DNA of 64,000 nucleotides from Chlorogloea sp. CCALA 695. GTDB lineage: Bacteria; Cyanobacteriota; Cyanobacteriia; Cyanobacteriales; Chroococcidiopsidaceae. The stretch covers positions 62,001 through 126,000 of the forward strand of contig NZ_PVWN01000008.1 in assembly GCF_003003885.1 (NCBI RefSeq), written 5' to 3'. Both the position numbers and the translations under genes were made by a program. Shown here one piece after another: positions 27,772-36,769 of this stretch (position 1 is its first letter; every line of letters starts with the position of its first letter). The notes under the pieces were generated by a model. The model did no database searches, was not told the DNA's origin, and was given only the letters and a program-made list of their open reading frames with translations.

Positions 27772-29610
27772 CTAATCGCTGCGGTGTATTAAAAATAGCC
27801 AGCGCCGCAAGCTACCTTTAGTAAACGTCAAGTATCTTTTGGCGTGGGTGAGGGGATTTAAGTATCGGTTGATTAAAGACGTTAGATTGCTTGATGTTTG
27901 TAAACGCCACTGGCTGAGAATATTTAAACTACCATCGAGATACTTTTGCTTGCAAGTTTGGCGTTGAATTTTGCCACTAGAGGTTTTGGGTATGTTACCA
28001 GGTTTGAGCAGAGCGATCGCATAAATATCGATTAAATGTTGGTCAAATACCGCCCACCGGACAGTTTCAGCTATATCTTTAGCTAAAATATGGCGATAAT
28101 TGCGTTCTAATTCTTGGACAATAACTAGCTTTTCTTCCCCATCTACTTCAACGGAAAAAGCTGCACCGCAGTTAGGTTTTAAGGCGGGATGACATTGTTC
28201 TACGGTTTGTTCGATGTGTTGCGGATAGTGGTTGAATCCCCAAAATACCAAAACATCGTACTGACGACCAACAATAAATAGTTCGCCATCAGCTAAAAAG
28301 CCTAAGTCGCCAGTACGCAAAAAGCAGCCTAATTGCGGATTGTCGGGAAAGGAAGCTTGAAAAGTGTGGTTTGTCTGTTCAGTTAGATTCCAGTAACCTT
28401 TACCGATTCCGCAACTTGAAACCCAGATTTCTCCAACTTGATTATCTTGGCATTGGGTTAAAGAATGGGGATTTGCGATCGCAATTGTGTCACTTAACCA
28501 AGATTTACCACAACTAACAAGGCTTTTTACCCCTTCTCTGTAACTATCTACGGTAATTACTTGATTTTTTTCTAAGGCGGCTTTTTCAACATATTTAATT
28601 ACTGGTAGCGTAGTTTTTTCACCCCCAGAAATCAGCAACGTAGCCTCCGCCATCCCGTAGCAGGGGTAAAAGGCTTCGCTACGAAAACCACAGCTTGCAA
28701 ATGCCTTTACGAAGCGCTCCATAGTCTCAACGCGCACGGGTTCAGCGCCAGTAAAAGCTACATCCCAACTACTCAAATCTAAATTTTGTTTTTGCGCCGG
28801 GGTAACATGATCACACAGTAACTCGTAAGCAAAATTGGGAGCGCCGCTAGTAGTTGCACCGTAACGAGATATGGCTTGTAGCCAAAGCACGGGTTTTTGC
28901 ACAAAAGCAATGGGTGAAAGGAAAATGCAAGGCATTCCTACATACAACGATTGCAGTACATTACCAATAAGTCCCATATCGTGAAATAAAGGCAACCAAC
29001 CGACACCAATAGATTTTTCGGTATGACAAAAGGCTAGTTGCAAGATTTTTTGATTGTGTAGTACGCAATCATGGGTAATCATGACACCTTTAGGCACTCC
29101 CGTAGAACCAGAAGTATATTGCAAAAAAGCTAAGGTATCGCCACTTATATTTGGTTCTCGCCAGTCGGTATTTGAGTAAGGCTCGTCAGTAGTTAGCCAT
29201 TCTAAAGGTGCAAGGGTTCCTAGCTGATTTTTGAGCTTAGATTTAAGGTTTTTGGTAGTTAAAACAATTTTTGCTTGAGAAGACGTTAAACGCGCCGCTA
29301 AATCATTGCTGGCGTGGCGGTTGCGCGGGGGATGACAGGGTACAGCAATTACTTTTGCGTACAAACAGCCAAAGAAAGCGGCGATAAATTCCAACCCGCC
29401 ATCGTAGGGATAGACTAAAAGGGCAATGCTAACTCTTTTTGATTGTAGGTTTGCAGCGATCGCGCGAGCTTGTAAATCTAACTCTTGATAAGTTACGCTA
29501 ACGCTTGCGTCTCCATCTGTTAAAAAAGTATAAGCAGTGCAATTACTTTGGTGCTGGGAGCGATATCGCAATAATTCTACTAAATTTAAGTAATCTTTTT
29601 CGCCGGACAT
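27772..29610 (-). CDS. Fatty acyl-AMP ligase (FAAL-type adenylating enzyme)
   Basis: This 612-residue ANL-superfamily enzyme activates a fatty acid as acyl-AMP, usually for transfer to an acyl carrier protein. The nucleotide loop is YTSGSTGVPKG (165-175); other landmarks are GWLPLFHDMGLIGN, YGMAEATLLISGG, LRTGDLGFLADGELFIVGR, and KTSSGKIQRQ near the C-terminus with the catalytic Lys. GWLPLFHDMGLIG and the DVLVFWGFNHYPQ segment are typical of FAALs rather than acyl-CoA ligases. No carrier domain is fused, and no PKS or NRPS module is in the window. It is divergent from the SDR gene with only 25 bases between start codons. The product pathway is unknown; a lipid or lipopeptide role is inferred. 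Confidence 0.88.
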   Translation of the reverse strand: MSGEKDYLNLVELLRYRSQHQSNCTAYTFLTDGDASVSVTYQELDLQARAIAANLQSKRVSIALLVYPYDGGLEFIAAFFGCLYAKVIAVPCHPPRNRHASNDLAARLTSSQAKIVLTTKNLKSKLKNQLGTLAPLEWLTTDEPYSNTDWREPNISGDTLAFLQYTSGSTGVPKGVMITHDCVLHNQKILQLAFCHTEKSIGVGWLPLFHDMGLIGNVLQSLYVGMPCIFLSPIAFVQKPVLWLQAISRYGATTSGAPNFAYELLCDHVTPAQKQNLDLSSWDVAFTGAEPVRVETMERFVKAFASCGFRSEAFYPCYGMAEATLLISGGEKTTLPVIKYVEKAALEKNQVITVDSYREGVKSLVSCGKSWLSDTIAIANPHSLTQCQDNQVGEIWVSSCGIGKGYWNLTEQTNHTFQASFPDNPQLGCFLRTGDLGFLADGELFIVGRQYDVLVFWGFNHYPQHIEQTVEQCHPALKPNCGAAFSVEVDGEEKLVIVQELERNYRHILAKDIAETVRWAVFDQHLIDIYAIALLKPGNIPKTSSGKIQRQTCKQKYLDGSLNILSQWRLQTSSNLTSLINRYLNPLTHAKRYLTFTKGSLRRWLFLIHRSD

Positions 29611-29635
29611 TAGCTGTAAATTCTAATTAAATATT

Positions 29636-30439
29636 ATGTTTGCTCAAAAACACGCGATCGTTACTGGTGGTTCTAGTGGTATTGGTAAAGCTACAGCGCA
29701 ATTATTAGCAAGTCTTGGCAGCCATATTACAATTATTGGGCGCGATCGCACCAGGCTTGAAGCTGCAAAAGTTGAGATTTTGTCAAAATGCTTAGATTCA
29801 AACCAGCAAGTTATTACTTTAAGCGCTGATGTAGCCGATGGAGTGCAAGCAACCGCAGCAATTAATACTGCAATCGAGCGCAATGGCTTACCTAACTTTT
29901 TAATTAATTCGGCGGGAATCGCACACCCTGGCTACTTTCAAGAGTTACCCCTAGAAATATTTGAGCAGACAATGGCAATTAATTACTTTGGATCTCTTTA
30001 TTGTATTAAAGCAGCATTGCCAGCGATGCAACCAAACAGTCATATCGTTTTAGTTTCGTCGGGTGCGGGTTTAATTGGCATTTATGGGTATAGTGCCTAT
30101 AGTCCTAGTAAGTTTGCGGTGCGGGGTTTGGCGGAATCTTTGCGCGGTGAATTGAAGGGTTTGGGAGTAGGAATATCAATTATTTATCCACCAGATACAG
30201 ACACTCCTCAACTTGCAGAAGAAAATAAGACTAAACCACCAGCAACAAAGCTAATTACTGCTACAGCAAAGGTTTGGAGTGCGGAAGCGGTGGCTAAAGA
30301 GATTGTTAAGGGAATAGAGAAAAAAACTTTTGCGATCGCACCTGGTTTAGAACTTACTATATTAAATAAATTCCACAGTCTCATTGCTCCAGGATTAAAC
30401 TATTATTTTGACCGTCTGATTGCTAAAAGTAAAACTTAA
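29636..30439 (+). CDS. Short-chain dehydrogenase, 3-ketosphinganine-reductase-like
   Basis: A classical SDR of 267 residues: NAD(P) loop TGGSSGIG (10-17), NSAG (91-94), catalytic Ser141/142 and YSPSK (Tyr155, Lys159). The segment IIYPPDTDTPQLAEENKTKP (about 178-197) closely resembles eukaryotic 3-ketodihydrosphingosine reductases, which carry YPPDTDTPGFAEEN. The basic residues in GRDRTR after the second strand suggest NADPH. This points to reduction of a 3-keto long-chain base or similar 3-keto lipid. No serine palmitoyltransferase gene is seen in the window, so the call stays at family level. It is divergent from the FAAL gene. A GGTAATT repeat follows. Confidence 0.85.
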   Translation: MFAQKHAIVTGGSSGIGKATAQLLASLGSHITIIGRDRTRLEAAKVEILSKCLDSNQQVITLSADVADGVQATAAINTAIERNGLPNFLINSAGIAHPGYFQELPLEIFEQTMAINYFGSLYCIKAALPAMQPNSHIVLVSSGAGLIGIYGYSAYSPSKFAVRGLAESLRGELKGLGVGISIIYPPDTDTPQLAEENKTKPPATKLITATAKVWSAEAVAKEIVKGIEKKTFAIAPGLELTILNKFHSLIAPGLNYYFDRLIAKSKT

Positions 30440-30442
30440 TTG

Positions 30443-30478
30443 GGTAATTGGTAATTGGTAATTGGTAATTGGTAATTG
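30443..30478. repeat. Tandem heptamer GGTAATT, five copies
   Basis: Five perfect tandem copies of GGTAATT (30443-30477) fill the gap between the convergent SDR and glycosyltransferase genes and end next to the glycosyltransferase stop at 30480. It is the same unit as at 12388-12430 and 59977-59990. Confidence 0.85.
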
Positions 30479-30479
30479 A

Positions 30480-32042
30480 TTATTTTACTTCATAAATTAA
30501 AGTATTTGTTGGTGGATGAGTGTAAATTAGTTTAAATGTACTTGGCAATGTTTTTGGGTTACTCAAAGATTCCAGACCTTTCCATAAACTAGCTTCATAA
30601 TCGCTATAAACAATATAACTAGCATTAATTTCTTTGGCTTTATCTAAATATTCGTTAGCATTTGTTGCTAAAGGAAACTCTGCTTTCAAATTTGCTAAAT
30701 AAGCCAGGTGGGATTTGCGAACAATAATAGTTTCGTTAGGTAAAGAGGAAGTTTTTAAAAAAGCTGCTATCTCTACCAGATACTTAGGTTCGGAAACTAG
30801 AATTAATTTAGTTTCTATATAAGCCGCCGCGCTCAAAACTAAAACTAAATGTATTATAAAAATCCAGTTAAACGCCAATCTATATAAACGAGCTTTTCCG
30901 GGAAAAATAACCAAAGGATAAATAATTGAAGTGAATATAAGCGGAAACAAAAACAGATAATAGCGGCGGTGAAATCCTACCAAAACTAAAAGTAAATAAC
31001 CGAGGAGGTTTAGTAATAAAAAAGCTGTCTGTTTTTGAGTAAGTTTATCTTGCTTTTGCTTGATGTCTTTGATTATAAAAAATAGTCCCCTAAGCACAAA
31101 AAACAAAGGTATAGCTAAAACAAGCTGATAAACCGGGAAGTTTAGACTATCTATTAAAGATTTGGGTAAAAAGAGTTTAGGAATGTTCAAAAACAAAACA
31201 TCTTGCAGATATCTATTGATTAATTTGGGTGGATTGTATAGCAAGACTTCTGAGAAAGAATGAAAATGCGATCGCATTGCTTGTATATTAGTAATAAATT
31301 CATCATCTTGGGGATGAAAAAAGTGTGCGGCGACTTGTAAATAAGCCGTACTTGCAAAAGCACTACCGTTAACTTTCCAAGTATAAATAAACCAAGGAAA
31401 AGTTACTACAAAAACTCCAATTATAAAAATAACAGCTTTAATTAATCTTTTTTGCCAAGTTATCCGCTCAAAGTTTATAAAAATTAAGCAAAAAGCAATG
31501 CCTACACTTACAAAAATTGCATTTCCTCTCATTAAATAGGAAATTCCCGCCGCAAATCCTAACCAAAAGCAATTATTCAAACTTAAAAATGGTTGACGTA
31601 AAAAGAGATACAAAGATAGAGTAATAAACGCCGAGCTAACTACATCAGTAGCAGCTAAAAAAGAGCTAGGAATTAAGGTAAGTAATAAAAAAATAGTAGA
31701 TATAAAAGCAATCTTATATCCAAATAAAGTTTTAAGTAAAAGGTAAGATATCCAACCAAAAAATCCGGTAGCAAACGCGCTAATAAGTTTACCAGCTATA
31801 AAAGTATTCCCCGTTAAAAAAGTTATCGCTGCTAAAAGTAAGCAATAACCAGGGGGATTATGCTCATAAGTGTAAAAACCTCCTGCTAAAATATTTTCAG
31901 CTTGTACCGCATAAACTTCATAAAAATCACTTTCTACCCCAAAAGCGCCAACTTCACGAAAAGAACCGATAAATAAAGCAAGCAAGCAGGTCGTAAGGCA
32001 AAAAACTAAGATAATGCGATCGCATTGCTTACTTGTTACCAT
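30480..32042 (-). CDS. GT-C type glycosyltransferase (ArnT/GT39-like)
   Basis: A polytopic membrane protein of 520 residues with about 10-12 hydrophobic segments and a soluble C-terminal part of about 100 residues. The first outer loop has ESDFYEVYAVQAENIL with the acidic residues that bind the sugar donor in GT-C enzymes, and YEHNPPGYCLL as in PMT/ArnT proteins. Such enzymes move sugars from polyprenyl phosphate to lipids or proteins at the outer face of the membrane. ATG 32042 is used; it overlaps the isomerase gene by 14 bases. A TTG at 32057 is the longer alternative. Donor and acceptor are unknown. Confidence 0.8.
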   Translation of the reverse strand: MVTSKQCDRIILVFCLTTCLLALFIGSFREVGAFGVESDFYEVYAVQAENILAGGFYTYEHNPPGYCLLLAAITFLTGNTFIAGKLISAFATGFFGWISYLLLKTLFGYKIAFISTIFLLLTLIPSSFLAATDVVSSAFITLSLYLFLRQPFLSLNNCFWLGFAAGISYLMRGNAIFVSVGIAFCLIFINFERITWQKRLIKAVIFIIGVFVVTFPWFIYTWKVNGSAFASTAYLQVAAHFFHPQDDEFITNIQAMRSHFHSFSEVLLYNPPKLINRYLQDVLFLNIPKLFLPKSLIDSLNFPVYQLVLAIPLFFVLRGLFFIIKDIKQKQDKLTQKQTAFLLLNLLGYLLLVLVGFHRRYYLFLFPLIFTSIIYPLVIFPGKARLYRLAFNWIFIIHLVLVLSAAAYIETKLILVSEPKYLVEIAAFLKTSSLPNETIIVRKSHLAYLANLKAEFPLATNANEYLDKAKEINASYIVYSDYEASLWKGLESLSNPKTLPSTFKLIYTHPPTNTLIYEVK

Positions 32043-32847
32043 AGTATTTAATTGCAAATTCTAGAGCTTTTGAGACATTTAAAACATTTGAAATTGGGTG
32101 TTGTGCTTTCATTTCAACCGATGTCCAACCTTGATAATTAAGACTTGCTAAAGTTTGAGCAAAAATTTCATGATTTACCTTTCCTTCTCCTATCGTTACT
32201 AGGGAAGGTTCGCTAATATGAAAGTGACATAATGTGCTGAAAGATTGTCTTAAAGCCTGAGAAATAGACTCGTTACTTAAAGTCATAGCAGCCGTATCTA
32301 AATGCAATCTAAAACCAGCACTGTTAACTTTATTTACTAATTCAAAACCCTGCCGAGAATCGGTAATAAAATCGCAATCATAAACTTGAGGATTAGGCTC
32401 AATACAAAAACTTATTCCTAAATTAGCGGCAAATTCACCTAGTTTATGAAAAAACTCTAGAGCTATTTCCTGAGTTTGTTCGTAGTTTAAGCCCACAAGT
32501 TGTCTATTTTTAGGAGCGCCGAATACTAAAACTTTAGCACCTAATTTGCTACCTAACTCAATCGTCTCTACCAAGTATGTAAACGTCTCTTGGCGCGTTT
32601 CAGCATTAGCAAAAATCGTTAAATCTGGTTTACCAAATAATAGAGATTGCATAGCAACAATTTTGATATTTCTACTTTGCCAAAAATTCTTATAGTCTTC
32701 AATGTCATCTTTTGTTGCTACTGAAGGCGAAGACCAAAGTTTAGTAGTAGCAATTTCCACTCCTTTGATTTCTAAAGCTTGCATAATTTGAGCGATCGTT
32801 TCTTCTTCGGCTAGTTGCCAAGCGATATTAGAAACTGCAATTTTCAT
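32029..32847 (-). CDS. Sugar phosphate isomerase/epimerase (TIM barrel)
   Basis: A 272-residue xylose-isomerase-like TIM-barrel protein. The metal-binding residues typical of this family appear in order: Glu in CIEPNP, Asp in LHLDTAAM, His in CHFHISEP and Glu in TSVEMKAQ. The N-terminus MKIAVSNIAWQ is the first strand. It probably isomerises or epimerises a sugar or sugar phosphate. The gene lies directly upstream of the GT-C glycosyltransferase and overlaps it by 14 bases, so the two probably work in one glycan pathway. Substrate unknown. Confidence 0.8.
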   Translation of the reverse strand: MKIAVSNIAWQLAEEETIAQIMQALEIKGVEIATTKLWSSPSVATKDDIEDYKNFWQSRNIKIVAMQSLLFGKPDLTIFANAETRQETFTYLVETIELGSKLGAKVLVFGAPKNRQLVGLNYEQTQEIALEFFHKLGEFAANLGISFCIEPNPQVYDCDFITDSRQGFELVNKVNSAGFRLHLDTAAMTLSNESISQALRQSFSTLCHFHISEPSLVTIGEGKVNHEIFAQTLASLNYQGWTSVEMKAQHPISNVLNVSKALEFAIKYYGNK

Positions 32848-33071
32848 TAAACTAATTTTATAAATTTATTAGCAAAATTTTACTGTAAAAATAACGGTGT
32901 CAGCTAAAGAAACAAAAAGAATTACCTGCCAAAAGGCAACAGCAACTTTTCGAGCTTAAAAATAGCTGCTTATTTTTAGTTAGGGGATTGCTAAAATTGA
33001 GCCACACTCTATTGCCATCAAATACACTAAGAGAAGTTGCTGTTTATCTCGGCTCTTGAATTATTGATACT

Positions 33072-34283
33072 ATGCGATTAAAGAATAAATTGCGCTCCTT
33101 ACGTCAACTAATTACTCATGGACTAGCGATCGCCTTTGGGGTACTGTTTGCCTTTAGTAGCTTGCGCGTCATGCCGTCTCAAGCTCTATCAATGCCAACC
33201 GTTGTAGATTCGGCTCCAATTGTCGCTCAAAAGCCTCCCAGAGCTAATGTAGGCTCTAATAACTTTGTTTCCGCCGCCGTCAACAAAGTAGGCTCAGCAG
33301 TAGTTCGTATTGATACTGAGCGTACCGTAACGCGGAGAATTAACGATCCGATGTTTGAAGATCCTACTTTTCGGCGCTTTTTTGGTGAAAGTTTCCCCCA
33401 GCGAATGCCCGAAGAACGATTAAGAGGGATAGGATCGGGGTTTATTATTGACCGTAGTGGCGAGATTTTGACCAATGCTCACGTAGTTAACCAGGCAGAC
33501 AAAGTAACAATAAGGTTAAAGGACGGACGCACCTTAGAAGGCACAGTACAGGGCGCTGACGAAGTTACCGATTTAGCGGTAATTAAAGTTAATTCCACCA
33601 ACGGCGATTTACCCGTCGCACTTTTAGGAGATTCGGGAGAAGTGCAAGTAGGTGATTGGGCGATCGCAGTGGGAAATCCTTTAGGCTTTGATAGTACGGT
33701 TACTTTAGGTATTGTCTCAACTTTAAAACGCTCTAGCGCTCAAGTTGGTATTCCTGATAAGCGTTTAGAATTTATCCAAACTGATGCAGCCATTAACCCC
33801 GGCAATTCTGGCGGGCCATTGCTAAATGATCAAGGTGAAGTAATTGGCATTAATACTGCGATTCGCGCCGATGCGATGGGAATTGGCTTTGCAATTCCGA
33901 TTAATAAAGCCAAAGAGATTAAAGATAGGTTGATGCGCGGCGAGAAAATTGCTCACCCTTACTTAGGCGTACAAATGGAGAATCTGACTCCAGAACTTGC
34001 CAAAGCTAACAATACCGACCCCAATTCGCCGCTTAATGTACCGGAAGTTGAAGGTGTTTTAGTAGTGCGTGTAGTACCTAATTCCCCCGCAGCATCGGCG
34101 GGTTTACGACGCGGCGATGTAATTTTGCAAATTGACAAGCAACCTGTGACTACCGGGGAACAGTTGCAAAATCTTGTTGAAAATAGCCGCATCGGTCAGA
34201 CTTTACAACTCAAAATTCAGCGTGGAAATCAAACCCAGCAAATCGGGGTGAAAGCTGGAGAGTTGCAAAGCGAGGCTGCATAG
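33072..34283 (+). CDS. HtrA/DegP-type serine protease with PDZ domain
   Basis: A periplasmic or thylakoid-lumen protease for damaged proteins. The 403 residues have a signal/anchor segment (about 15-38, ending PSQAL), a chymotrypsin-fold domain with His137 (LTNAHVVN), Asp167 (TDLAVIKV) and Ser246 (NPGNSGGPL), and one PDZ domain (about 300-395, PYLGVQMENLTPELA then SPAASAGLRRGDVILQI). All catalytic residues are intact. Cyanobacteria carry three paralogues (HtrA, HhoA, HhoB); I cannot tell which one this is. ATG 33072 is the natural start. A dispersed 32-bp repeat lies downstream, before prxQ. Confidence 0.93.
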   Translation: MRLKNKLRSLRQLITHGLAIAFGVLFAFSSLRVMPSQALSMPTVVDSAPIVAQKPPRANVGSNNFVSAAVNKVGSAVVRIDTERTVTRRINDPMFEDPTFRRFFGESFPQRMPEERLRGIGSGFIIDRSGEILTNAHVVNQADKVTIRLKDGRTLEGTVQGADEVTDLAVIKVNSTNGDLPVALLGDSGEVQVGDWAIAVGNPLGFDSTVTLGIVSTLKRSSAQVGIPDKRLEFIQTDAAINPGNSGGPLLNDQGEVIGINTAIRADAMGIGFAIPINKAKEIKDRLMRGEKIAHPYLGVQMENLTPELAKANNTDPNSPLNVPEVEGVLVVRVVPNSPAASAGLRRGDVILQIDKQPVTTGEQLQNLVENSRIGQTLQLKIQRGNQTQQIGVKAGELQSEAA

Positions 34284-34334
34284 TCAGAGGAAGCAATACA
34301 AAGCAAGTATTGTTTCCTTGGTTTGTTCGAGGAT

Positions 34335-34366
34335 GCGAAGCCCTGCGTGCGCGCTTGCGCTATCGC
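34335..34366. repeat. 32-bp dispersed repeat, copy 1
   Basis: The sequence starting GCGAAGCCCTGCGTGC and ending GCGCTATCGC is identical over 32 bases to 61199-61230, 27 kb away. Here it lies in the gap between the HtrA-type gene and prxQ and does no obvious harm. It is GC-rich compared with its surroundings and resembles the small dispersed repeats known in Nostoc-type genomes. Confidence 0.85.
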
Positions 34367-34401
34367 GCTAGGATAAAAAAAATCACCAATAACTAATTAC
34401 T

Positions 34402-34854
34402 ATGCCCGTTAAAGTTGGAGATACAGCGCCAGAATTTACCCTTCTTTCTCAATCTGGTACGTCTATTAGCTTGAAAGATTTTCGCGCTCAAAAATCCGTC
34501 GTACTTTACTTTTATCCTAAAGATGATACGCCGGGATGTACAAAAGAGTCTTGCGAATTTCGAGACTTCTATGAAGTATTTAAAGGTGCTGGGGCAGAAG
34601 TTATTGGCATTAGCGCCGATTCCCCAGAATCTCATCAAAAATTTGCTGCTAAGTACAATTTACCTTTTACTCTACTTAGTGACAAAGATAACCAAGTTCG
34701 TAAGCTTTACGGTGTTCCGTCAACAGCTTTTGTACTTCCAGGACGAGTAACTTATGTTATCGATGAGCAAGGAGTAGTCAAACACATTTTCAACTCCCAA
34801 TTTGACTTTAAAGGTCACATTCAAGAATCGTTGAAAATTCTGCAAGCAGTGTAA
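34402..34854 (+). CDS. prxQ: Peroxiredoxin Q / bacterioferritin comigratory protein
   Basis: A thiol peroxidase that reduces hydrogen peroxide and alkyl hydroperoxides using thioredoxin. The 150-residue protein has the peroxidatic Cys46 and resolving Cys51 in DDTPGCTKESCEFRD, the C-x4-C arrangement of atypical two-Cys PrxQ. FYPKDDTPGC is the family landmark, with FTLLSDKDNQVRKLYGV further on. ATG 34402 fits the family N-terminus (PVKVGDTAPEFTL). It faces hpf across a hairpin at 34860-34881. Confidence 0.94.
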   Translation: MPVKVGDTAPEFTLLSQSGTSISLKDFRAQKSVVLYFYPKDDTPGCTKESCEFRDFYEVFKGAGAEVIGISADSPESHQKFAAKYNLPFTLLSDKDNQVRKLYGVPSTAFVLPGRVTYVIDEQGVVKHIFNSQFDFKGHIQESLKILQAV

Positions 34855-34859
34855 TAAGT

Positions 34860-34881
34860 GGGCGTACTTAAGTGTACGCCC
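34860..34881. terminator. Hairpin between prxQ and hpf
   Basis: GGGCGTAC (34860-34867) and GTACGCCC (34874-34881) form a perfect 8-bp stem with loop TTAAGT; the whole is a 22-base palindrome. It lies between convergent genes, so it may terminate both, though neither side has a clean T-run. Similar GGGCGTAC hairpins are common between cyanobacterial genes. Confidence 0.55.
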
Positions 34882-34888
34882 TACAGAT

Positions 34889-35527
34889 TTATTTAACTAA
34901 ATGAGGTTTTTCGCTACTTTTACTTTGAGTAGTACCATTATTATTGTGTCCGTTATTGCGCGGTTGAATTACACCATAGCCGCCATGATTGCGCTCGTAA
35001 ATTACGTTTATTTCTCCAGTTTGGACATTGCAAAACATATAAAAATCATGGTCTACGTTTTGTAATTGCTCTAATGCCTCGGCTGTTGTCATTGGTGGCA
35101 TGGCAAAATACTTAGTACGGACAACTTCGGCTGGTAATTGAGGAGTGCGATCGCCTATTAAGTCGGTTACTAATGGTATCGTGTCGTCACTATCTGCTTC
35201 TACTATTGGTTCAACGGTCGCTTTATTAGGTTGCTTTCTCTCTTTGTATTTTCGCAGTTGACGAGCTATTTTATCTGCGACTAAATCTATACTTGCATAC
35301 AAGCTCTCGCTGCTTTCTTCGGCACGAATTACACTACCGTTGGCATATATTGTTACTTCTGCTGATTCCTTGCTGCTAATACGTGGATTGCGAGCTACAG
35401 ATAAATGTACATCTACTTCTGTCGTCAAAGATTGAAAATGATTTACCGCTTTTTCAATCTTCTGATGTACATACTCACGAATTGTATCGGTAAGTTCAAT
35501 ATTTTTGCCGTGAATGACAAGCTTCAT
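34889..35527 (-). CDS. hpf: Ribosome hibernation promoting factor, long form (LrtA)
   Basis: Long HPF dimerises 70S ribosomes into inactive 100S particles. The 212 residues show the N-terminal HPF/YfiA domain (residues 1-100: [19 protein letters not shown], then [20 protein letters not shown]) and the C-terminal dimerisation domain (about 135-190: [19 protein letters not shown], then [19 protein letters not shown]). In cyanobacteria the gene is called lrtA, a light-repressed transcript with a long leader; the 551-base upstream region here would allow for that. It is divergent from lipB. Confidence 0.95.
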   Translation of the reverse strand: MKLVIHGKNIELTDTIREYVHQKIEKAVNHFQSLTTEVDVHLSVARNPRISSKESAEVTIYANGSVIRAEESSESLYASIDLVADKIARQLRKYKERKQPNKATVEPIVEADSDDTIPLVTDLIGDRTPQLPAEVVRTKYFAMPPMTTAEALEQLQNVDHDFYMFCNVQTGEINVIYERNHGGYGVIQPRNNGHNNNGTTQSKSSEKPHLVK

Positions 35528-36078
35528 ATTTAATTCTCCGCTAAATTGCTTGTGCTAATTGTGTTTTGTTCAAAGGCAAAGCTAGAGTAATAGCGATTAT
35601 TATAAATAACTATTCCTTGGTTTAGTGGGGCAATGCCGATTTCTGCTTTTTGAGCATCCAGTTACAATTTAAATATCTTTTCATTGCTACCACGCACCCT
35701 ATTTATATTACCTTTTTTACTGCTAAAGTCGATTGGCTTACGTTGTTTGAAGATCGCAAAGATTTTCTGATAGCTAACTTAATTAGTTAGCAGTTAAGGT
35801 ATATAGTTTTACAGTTACGATTGAAATTTTTAGCCCTTATACCAACGGTATAGATATTGATATTTTGCCCTTCAACACTTCAACTTTCTGGTGCATGGTT
35901 AGGTTAGAAGAAACTTCCTCCCTGCCGATTTGAGATCATACAGTTACCCTACCACTTTGTATTGGAGAAAACAGTTATTTTGCTCTAGCTTCAAGATTTT
36001 TTGCATCTGTTGACAATTCTTGATTTTAGCGCCGGGTTTTAAGCTCAAATTTAGTAAAAATTACCCTTGATTTTTGTA
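35528..36078. other. 551-base divergent region between hpf/lrtA and lipB
   Basis: The gap holds the promoters of leftward hpf and rightward lipB. lrtA genes of other cyanobacteria have a long untranslated leader, and the length here would fit one. I see short palindromes (CTAACT/AGTTAG at about 35776-35792, ATACC/GGTAT near 35840) but no open frame, known riboswitch or tRNA-like fold. Confidence 0.45.
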
Positions 36079-36765
36079 ATGATTGCGAGTACCAAAACAT
36101 TAACTGAAACTCACCGCCGTTGCTGTTACTTATATAACAGAGAATTAATAAGCTACTCCCTAGCTTGGGATTGGCAAAAAAAGCTACTACAAGAGCGCAT
36201 CGATAATCCTAGTTTGCATGACGCTCTAATTTTGCTAGAACATCCGCCCGTTTATACCTTGGGACAAGGTGCTAGTCTAGATTTTGTAAAATTTGATATT
36301 GACAAAAGCGGCTTTGAGGTGTACCGAGTAGAGCGAGGTGGGGAAGTAACATATCATTGTCCAGGTCAATTAGTCGGCTACCCAATAATAAATTTGAGAT
36401 ACTATCGTCAAGATTTGCACTGGTACTTGCGACAGTTAGAAGAGGTGTTGATCAAGGTTTTGGCGGTTTATGGATTAAAAGGCGATCGCCTTAACCGATT
36501 AACAGGGGTTTGGGTAGAAGGGGTTAAGGTGGGTGCGATCGGCATCAAAGTTAGTCGCTGGGTGACTATGCACGGTTTCGCCTTAAATGTATGTCCCGAT
36601 TTAACGGGGTTTGAGCAAATAGTACCTTGTGGAATTGCGGATAAAGCTGTAGGGAGTATGGCGCAATGGATTCCAGGTATTAAATTAGAGGAAGTACGCA
36701 CCCAATTAGCGGTAGCTTTTGCGGAAGTATTTAGGGTTGATTTTATTGAAAATCAGGAGTTGTAG
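36079..36765 (+). CDS. lipB: Octanoyl-ACP:protein octanoyltransferase
   Basis: LipB moves octanoate from ACP to the lipoyl domain of dehydrogenases, the first step of lipoate synthesis. Landmarks are [10 protein letters not shown] (55-64), [18 protein letters not shown] (86-103), the catalytic Lys157 in GAIGIK and the catalytic Cys184 in VPCGI. ATG 36079 gives 228 residues; a TTG four codons upstream is less likely. It is followed by a Uma2 gene 4 bases after its stop codon, so the two may share a transcript. Confidence 0.95.
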   Translation: MIASTKTLTETHRRCCYLYNRELISYSLAWDWQKKLLQERIDNPSLHDALILLEHPPVYTLGQGASLDFVKFDIDKSGFEVYRVERGGEVTYHCPGQLVGYPIINLRYYRQDLHWYLRQLEEVLIKVLAVYGLKGDRLNRLTGVWVEGVKVGAIGIKVSRWVTMHGFALNVCPDLTGFEQIVPCGIADKAVGSMAQWIPGIKLEEVRTQLAVAFAEVFRVDFIENQEL

Positions 36766-36769
36766 CACC

